Part shown: piece after piece, positions 58,390-64,000 of the stretch
Layout of the letters: the number at the start of each line of letters is the position of its first letter
Position numbering within the stretch: position 1 is the stretch's first letter
DNA from: Steromphala cineraria
Taxonomy: Eukaryota > Mollusca > Gastropoda > Trochida > Trochidae
Direction of reading: 5' to 3'
Assembly: GCA_916613615.1 (NCBI GenBank)
Contig: OU744730.1
Coordinates: 4,123,582-4,187,581 of the forward strand
DNA length: 64,000 nucleotides
The notes under the pieces: generated by a model
Seen by the model: only the letters and a program-made list of their open reading frames with translations
Told to the model about the DNA's origin: nothing
Database searches by the model: none
Program-made: the position numbers and the translations under genes

Positions 58390-58861
58390 TTAACAAATCA
58401 GAACAAATGTTTTAATTTCACAATAATTTACTCAACATCTGCAATCACTTCGAGTGGTTATTTGAAGATATACGAGTAAAAAAAATTACAAAATATATTT
58501 TCAGGAAAATTTCCATTGTTTCTTCAATAAAGGCGACTCGACCACATGAAGACATTATACGAATACAAAATCAGAACAAACTTGTAGTTCAGGAAATTCC
58601 CCCCATTGTTCAAGTTTGTTTTCAGATCTACAATTAGAAAGCCACTTGCACAACGTCAAACAACTTGTACAACGTCAAACAACTTGTACAACGTCAAACA
58701 ACTTGTACAACGTCAGACATGCTTTTGTTCAGGAACATTTTTCAAACTTTTTTCGGCCATTTTGACGACATACGAGTACAAAATCGGAACAAAATCATAA
58801 GGTTATTGTCATGTTTTGACGTTTTGGTGTATCGTAATTTATTTCACACCTGCAAATGCTA
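58390..58861 (-). repeat. Decayed extra copies of the ZP-N-like gene 3' flank
   Basis: TTTGACGTTTTGGTGTATCG, then TTATTTCACACCTGCAA at 58815-58856, resembles the conserved 3' flank (TTGACGTTCTGGTATCTCAT...TTCACACCTGCAATC). A weaker match ends near 58446 (CAACATCTGCAATCACTTCG). No coding exon survives beside either. Confidence 0.5.
58647..58716 (+). repeat. 19-bp tandem repeat
   Basis: Four copies of ACAACGTCAAACAACTTGT. Confidence 0.9.
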
Positions 58862-59498
58862 AATTTATTATTTTTATAGTGTCAAAAATCTCATTACACA
58901 AACCAATCATCCTTATTAGTCAGAGAACAAATTATAAAAATTGACATAAAGCCCATTGGCGGCCATTTTTGTGTGACCTTGACTCAGCTAACCAATCAGA
59001 AGCCGCCGACGAAAGCCTTCGGTATCAGACAGGAGCAAGTAACTCTAGATTTCATATCTCCCTAACGTAAAATATTCAACATTTAGTCTTCAGAACGAGA
59101 GAGATTTGAAATCAATATTGTTCTTTTTGAAGTTAGTTTCAAAGTCAAAAAGAATGTTATCGCTCAAAAAGTGAAATAGGTTACCGGTATTGTTTGTCCA
59201 ATTATTGATTATAGTCAGAATTCTTGAAGAAACGTTTTTACAATAAATTTAAGGTTGGTTTTCATAAACATGTGACAAAACAAGACGTACACTTAAAACA
59301 AATTACCAACTTTAGAAATAAACATTATAAATCTTCTTCTACAAATTCAGAAAATCTTTTGTTCAGGACTTTTTCCCTTTGTTTTTATCACACCTGCAAT
59401 CAGGGCAAGTCGACATCATGAATAAGATCAGGACAACTTATAAGACCATAACCATTTATTGACGTTCTGATATCTCATAATCTACTTCACACCTGCAA
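58862..59498 (-). repeat. Segmental duplication, copy 2 of the ZP-N-like gene 3' flank
   Basis: Counterpart of 46495-47164, same order and orientation relative to the gene. Only scattered substitutions in the inner 480 bp. Confidence 0.88.
59455..59460 (-). terminator. Poly(A) signal of ZP-N-like gene 2
   Basis: AATAAA on the minus strand, 38 nt after the stop, as in gene 1. Confidence 0.65.
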
Positions 59499-59630
59499 TC
59501 AAGGCGTGTTGGCAACTACAAAGTCATCATACACACAGGAGAGAGAGTACTCCTTGTCCAAAGTGGTAAATATGAGGTACTTCTTCTGTACCTTGATCTT
59601 GATTGTCCACGCCTTTGTCGAACCTACTTG
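59499..59630 (-). CDS. ZP-N-like gene 2 exon 4 with stop
   Basis: QVGSTKAWTIKIKVQKKYLI and onward to YSLSCVYDDFVVANTP, then TGA. Acceptor TTTTTCCAG. Confidence 0.8.
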   Translation of the reverse strand, partial: QVGSTKAWTIKIKVQKKYLIFTTLDKEYSLSCVYDDFVVANTP

Positions 59631-62073
59631 CTGGAAAAAGAGGAATATTGCTTAAAAAGATTGAGATATAGAAAATCGACACTTTAATGATAAGGAGGGT
59701 AATTAAGCTGACGATCAGTCCACCGGACAGATTGTTGGTTTCAAAACGTTATCTATGTTACTAAAGCTGAATTATATGGCCAATATTGGCATTCTCGGCT
59801 GCGCCGCACGCATTACTTAATATCACGTCTTGCTACAACATAAGGTCAACGGACAAAATGCCTCAATTTTATTGAAATACTAGTACTGTAATTTAAAAGA
59901 ACCAGTATCAATGTAAACTCATTTCCAGTAGTTCGCCATCCTTAAAGGGGCAGAGGCACGTTTTAACTTTCATTTTCAATTTTTCTCTGATAATTGTACG
60001 TTCATGCTAAAGATATTAATTTGATAGTGGCCAAAACCTCATTACACAAACCAAATATCGATAGTCAAAGAACAAATAATTAAGGTTCACATAAAGTCAA
60101 TTGGCGGACATTTGTGTGTGAACACCTTTAATTCATTTTGTGTAAGAAACAGGAATCGTATGTCTGAACTTAACATAATAATTTTGACTTATTACTGCTT
60201 AATTTAGTTTAAATACATTTTCTTTCAATTGGAAACATTTATTTTTATTTTCCTTACATCACCTTATACTACCCCTAAAACGTGCTACTAACTCTTTAAT
60301 GAGTTACGTTAACACAATATTTTAACTGACTTACGATAAAAAGGTAGTGTTCTTGTATATTAATTCTGTATCATAGGTTCTTCATATCCATAAGCCTACT
60401 CGGCTACGCCTCAGCAAATACGAAACATCCACTAGTAGGTAAGGTAAACGGACAATATTCCCAAATGTTTAACTCTGTCCTAATGAATGACTTATCGATG
60501 AAAACAAAAGTCCTTGACCACTTTCTAATAAGTAAAGACCATATTTTGATTCACTTACGTTGAAAGTGCAGTTCCTGTGATTGATATCAAAAAGCACATA
60601 GGTCCCGTCGGGTCTGTATTCTCCTTCACACGTGTACACAATCTGCTCATATTTCATTGGGTATACGATATCTGCCTCCCCGAAATACGTCACATTAACC
60701 ATGCTCGTCGCGGGATCCTCCCCACATGATATCGTCACTGAAATGGTAAAATTTATTGCTTTTATTATTATTATTATCATTATTACTAGTGTACATTTTA
60801 AGCGTCTGTGCATCTTTCTACGCATAGCCTAAAACGCCAGTTTCCGAACTGTCATATTAAGCCTTGCTGCAGACCATTAACTTTTCTGTGCTGCTATAGT
60901 GCCCCTACAGGCTATAGAGCTAGCACAGAAAAGTCAAGGGTCAGCAGCAAGGCTTAAAACTGACAGTTCGGAAACTGGTGTTTTAGGCTTTGCGTAGGAA
61001 TATTGCGTCTGTGCTGTGTGCCAGCCTTTTAAAAAATGGTAATAAGCGTTGGCGAGGGCTTCCATTTGAAAGAAAGCCAGCTGCCCTCGGGATAAGTCAA
61101 AGGGGAGAGCTTGAGCACAGTGGTGTAGTGGTAAGAATGCTGGCTTCTCAAGCCGGAGGCCTGGGTTCAAATCCCGGTGAAGACACAGAATCATGTGACA
61201 TGGGTCTCATCCTGTGTTGTGTCCCTGGGCAAGGCACTTCATCCATATTGCACCCACATACCCAAATGGGTACCTGGAAACATGATGTACTGACCTACAT
61301 TGTCAATTAGCGCTTAGTAGCAGCTGTGAATGTATAAACCTTCGGGATGATGATGTGTGTTGCGCTTAGAGTTGTCTGAGTACGTGGAAAGGCGCTATAT
61401 TATATATAATTATCAATATTTACATTATCATTACGCCATTCTCGAGGATAGAGATTCATCCAACAGATAGGCCTAGTCTTAGTGATCGGTTATTATCTGT
61501 CATATGTACCGAACAATAGCTTTTCGTTAAATACATGGATCGCGTTGTCTTCTTCAAAAACGAAAGGCTACTAAATTGAGTCAACCTTCGCGATAAGAGA
61601 GTAGCACCCTCATTGGATTTTGGATTAAGAAGTTAGAATCTCGGACTGGACCCTTATAAAAATTTAAATTCCAAAACCTGAATTATTGCACTCATATATC
61701 GTTTTATTCGTTTAGATAAAACTATATTCAAAATTTGAACGAAATCGGCCAAGAAATAAAGATTTTAGAATAATTCACGATCATAGATAGATATTCGAAC
61801 ATCTGGTGATTGTTGTATCAACTCAAGGTGCAGTATGCAAAAGAGCTGGCGCGGAAAGGTCGCAACATGTAGCAAGGCTTGATACAGCTAGCATCTTAAA
61901 CTGTCCGTTCTTCCCTGCGAGGGGCATTTAAATGTTGTTCGCTTAGAAGTAAAATAACAATCAGACTTTAAATTTCGCGAGATTATACGAGAATAAAACT
62001 CTCCTCTCCTGCGGGCCTTATCGTTATTATAGAAGAAGAAGAAGAAGAAGAAGAAGAAGAAGAAGAAGAAGAA

Positions 62074-62104
<31 letters not shown>

Positions 62105-62586
62105 AAAAAGAAGAAGAAAAAGAAGAAGAAGAAGAAGAAGAAGAAGAAGAAGAAGAAGAAGAAGAAGAAGAAGAAGAAGAAGAAGAAGAAGAAGAAGAAG
62201 AAGGAGGAGGAGGAGAATATAAAATACAAATTATATCACACAATCAAATAATTATATTATATTATTATACAGTACTATCTTAAATCAATGTTGTAGCACA
62301 TGTATTATATTATTCATTTATACATTATATTTCAAAATAGATTAGGAAACCAAAATTTATTTGCAGAAACATTTAATGAACGTTTCATTTAATCGATGAC
62401 AGTTTAGTATTTTATAGATACTATTCTGGAAGTAAAGAAATACCTTTATCTTTATCAGAATCACTTGATCATAATAATAAATATTCTAGCGATAACAATA
62501 TGAATCAACTTATTGATTACAATGGGCCACTCTTACTTACCATTGTCAGCCACAAGGTTACTGCAAACAGGTGAAACCAGGAAAAT
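59499..62586 (-). CDS. Small secreted ZP-N-like protein, gene 2, 5' partial
   Basis: Exons in transcript order: 62586-62541, 60737-60559 and 59630-59499. Lengths (46, 179, 132 nt) and phases equal those of gene 1. The four ZP-N-type cysteines, the tryptophan and both sequons are kept. The last exon differs at about 12 of 43 residues although the adjacent 3' flank is nearly unchanged. The signal-peptide exon is not found within 1.4 kb upstream. By comparison with the 2.2-kb first intron of gene 1 it likely lies beyond 64000. Function unknown, probably extracellular as for gene 1. Confidence 0.7.
59942..60299. mobile_element. MITE-1 copy, diverged
   Basis: TTAAAGGGGCAGAGGCACGT at the left, ACGTGCTACTAACTCTTTAA at the right. 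358 bp. In intron 3 of ZP-N-like gene 2 and absent from gene 1, so inserted after the duplication or lost from gene 1. Confidence 0.82.
60559..60737 (-). CDS. ZP-N-like gene 2 exon 3
   Basis: V, then TISCGEDPATSMVNVTYFGE and onward to INHRNCTFN. Roughly 10 percent of bases differ from gene 1. Donor AAC|GTAAGT. Confidence 0.82.
60818..60997. repeat. 180-bp fold-back element
   Basis: CTACGCATAGCCTAAAACGC CAGTTTCCGAACTGTCA pairs with TGACAGTTCGGAAACTGGTG TTTTAGGCTTTGCGTAG, and the inner arms (AAGCCTTGCTGC / GCAGCAAGGCTT, CTTTTCTGTGCT / AGCACAGAAAAG) continue to the centre near 60907. Absent from gene 1. Confidence 0.88.
60998..61405 (+). mobile_element. SINE family S copy with flank
   Basis: Intact head from 61110: GTGGTGTAGTGGTAAGAATG, B box GGGTTCAAATCCC. 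Body with GGCAAGGCACTTCATCCATA and 3' end GGAAAGGCGCTATATTATAT. The left flank is shared with 48466-48580. Confidence 0.8.
61406..62030. other. Intron 2 of ZP-N-like gene 2
   Basis: A 55-bp block at about 61911-61965 (CCCTGCGAGG...AATAACAATCAG) matches 48917-48975 of gene 1, marking the segmental duplication. A partial echo of the fold-back lies near 61840-61900. Otherwise unremarkable. Confidence 0.55.
62031..62212 (+). repeat. (GAA)n triplet microsatellite, about 180 bp
   Basis: About 60 GAA units with rare interruptions, ending GGAGGAGGAGG. In intron 2 of ZP-N-like gene 2. Confidence 0.97.
62541..62586 (-). CDS. ZP-N-like gene 2 exon 2
   Basis: IFLVSPVCSNLVADN plus one base. Acceptor TTATTGCAG, donor AATG|GTAAGT. 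The hydrophobic start continues a signal peptide. Confidence 0.76.
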
Positions 62587-62873
62587 CTGCAATAATATAA
62601 AACCAACTAATTTTAAGTCAAATGTATTTAAATATCCTTGTTACATGCTAACCCGTGAACAAGATTTCCTTCAAGAATATGTGTTTGGTTGTTAAAAAAA
62701 AGTATTAAACATTTTTTATGTAAACGCCATCAATGTGTACTTGCAAATTTTATCTTGCTGTGACCTTTGACCTTGAATGTGAACGTGTAAAAAATGGAAA
62801 ACGGCATATTCAAATTGGATTATAAAAGAAAGGCTATACAATAAACAATTATTGAATTGTCAACAAAATTATA

Positions 62874-62960
62874 TTAAAGGGGAAGTTGCACGTTTTTAGG
62901 GGGAATTTTAGGTGATGTTAGAAAAATGAAAATTAATGGTCCAATTGATAGATCCACAAA
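62874..62960. mobile_element. MITE-1 end fragment
   Basis: TTAAAGGGGAAGTTGCACGT, TTTAGGGGGAATTTTAGGTG, AAAATGAAAATTAATGGTCC, then breaks off. Confidence 0.65.
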
Positions 62961-63196
62961 CACTTATAAAAATTTATTTAGCTTAACAATGTTTAAAATT
63001 GTTGAATAAATCATTTTAGCAATACCATGTTTGAAATTAGAAATGAGATTCTTAAAGTTTAGTTGGATAACTTATGGCCACTTTATGAGTGCGCCAGCGG
63101 CGTTGAAAACTTTACAAAAACTGATACAGCCGTGACCACAGTCGGGGCTGCTTCTAATCACGTACCAACACTGGTGGCGGCCATTTTGGTGTGAAC

Positions 63197-64000
63197 CAAT
63201 CTAAATAAATTTAGATCAACAGGTTTTATATTTGGTCATACATGTTGATCTAAGATTGACCAGTGTGAGAGGTCGTCCCGGTGACCTTTCGTATGCAAAT
63301 AAGGAATTCGCGATTTGATCAATCAAATTCGACGTTACAAACAGTTCATAGTCGCTCATTCAAGGTGTGAACGGAAGAAACATATAATAGCTTATGGCTG
63401 TTCTCAATAATAGTGTGCCTTGAGAAAAATAAATCTTGTTTTTGATACTGATAAGAAAAATATCGGTAGGTTGATTTTATTTTGGTTGTATGAAATATAT
63501 TTAGTTTTATGGTTGACAAAAAATCAATATTTTTTAATTATTTATATGGAAATGAAAGAAATTAGTACAAACGAGTTTGATCAAAAGGAGTTACCTCCCC
63601 TTGCATGAGGATTTTCGTAAATATTGACATTTATCATGCTCTAACTTTATGATTATTATTCGCCACGTTAGTATCTGTGCGATGTGCAATCATCATTTGT
63701 CATTGACAACTAGCAAATACGCTAAATCACTTTAAAACGAAAAAATATAATCTATTAATACATCCAAGCAATCGGATAATTCATCGCTCTACTCCGCTCC
63801 AAATGACAGAGCTCCGAACATCATCCATTTCAAAAGATGTGCTGCTGAGTTGTTTTAACTTCCAGCGAGCTAGGGCAACTTTTCTGATTGGCCGAGCGGC
63901 TGATTTCAGAGGTCACCGGGATGACCCGCCTTACGGGCCAATCTTAGATCAACATGTATGACCAAATATAAAACATGTTGATCTAAATTTATTTAGATTG
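63197..64000. mobile_element. Non-autonomous DNA transposon with long inverted repeats
   Basis: The left end CAATCTAAATAAATTTAGAT and the right end ATCTAAATTTATTTAGATTG (ending on the last base of the window) are reverse complements. Pairing runs about 60 bp almost perfectly and, more weakly, to about 90 bp (GGTGACC / GGTCACC). The interior of about 620 bp has only a 62-codon frame without transposase resemblance. It may extend past the window. Confidence 0.82.

Noticed and set aside
60469..60825. Alternative start for ZP-N-like gene 2 (MRRKMHRRL...)
   Set aside because: This runs through the exon-3 acceptor into intron sequence. Gene 1 and the phase of exon 2 support splicing instead.
61888..62243. 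Minus-strand ORFs of poly-Phe and poly-Ser
   Set aside because: They arise from the GAA microsatellite read in reverse.

Overview
The window is animal DNA: AT-rich, intron-rich, with canonical GT-AG splice sites and many short interspersed repeats (tRNA-derived SINEs, terminal-inverted-repeat MITEs, 5'-truncated LINEs). Nothing in it looks bacterial or viral. The gene content and repeat types suit a marine invertebrate, most likely a mollusc, but that assignment is inference.

Two gene pairs are present. The first is two tandem plus-strand D-aspartate oxidase-like genes (DDO family, FAD enzymes). Gene A spans 4228-13640 (10 coding exons, 338 aa, C-terminus SRL) and gene B spans 29454-45645 (10 coding exons, 336 aa, C-terminus SKL). 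All ten exon phases agree between the copies, both end in a peroxisomal PTS1 tripeptide, and the first nine exons have identical lengths. The second pair is two tandem minus-strand genes for a small secreted protein resembling a lone ZP-N domain: gene 1 at 47165-52447 (4 exons, 133 aa) and gene 2 at 59499-62586 (3 exons seen; the signal-peptide exon probably lies beyond the right edge). They sit in a segmental duplication that also carries a shared intronic SINE and the 3' flank.

The most unusual structure lies 5' of each DDO gene. Exon 1 is preceded by an array of truncated copies of itself: 27 copies before gene A (running off the left edge) and 34 before gene B. Each unit holds an octamer microsatellite, a 3' splice acceptor, the start codon in good context and the coding sequence for the FAD-binding GxGxxG motif. 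It breaks off before the splice donor. The same boundary-copying recurs in the same genes. The acceptor and first bases of exon 10 are repeated in intron 9 of gene A, and the donor end of exon 9 is partly repeated in intron 9 of gene B. A tract of about 210 bp over exon 9 and its intron is nearly identical between the two genes although their other introns do not align, which indicates gene conversion.

Layout: 1-4227 decoy array 1; 4228-13640 DDO gene A; 13641-23770 intergenic, AT-rich, with repeats; 23774-29453 decoy array 2; 29454-45645 DDO gene B, with LINEs, a SINE, MITEs and a 92-bp satellite in its introns; 45646-47164 SINE and duplicated flank; 47165-52447 ZP-N-like gene 1; 52448-59498 repeats, MITEs and a LINE 3' end; 59499-62586 ZP-N-like gene 2; 63197-64000 a non-autonomous DNA transposon with long inverted repeats. 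The DDO proteins would oxidise acidic D-amino acids in peroxisomes. The ZP-N-like proteins would be extracellular. I see no functional link between the two pairs beyond proximity.
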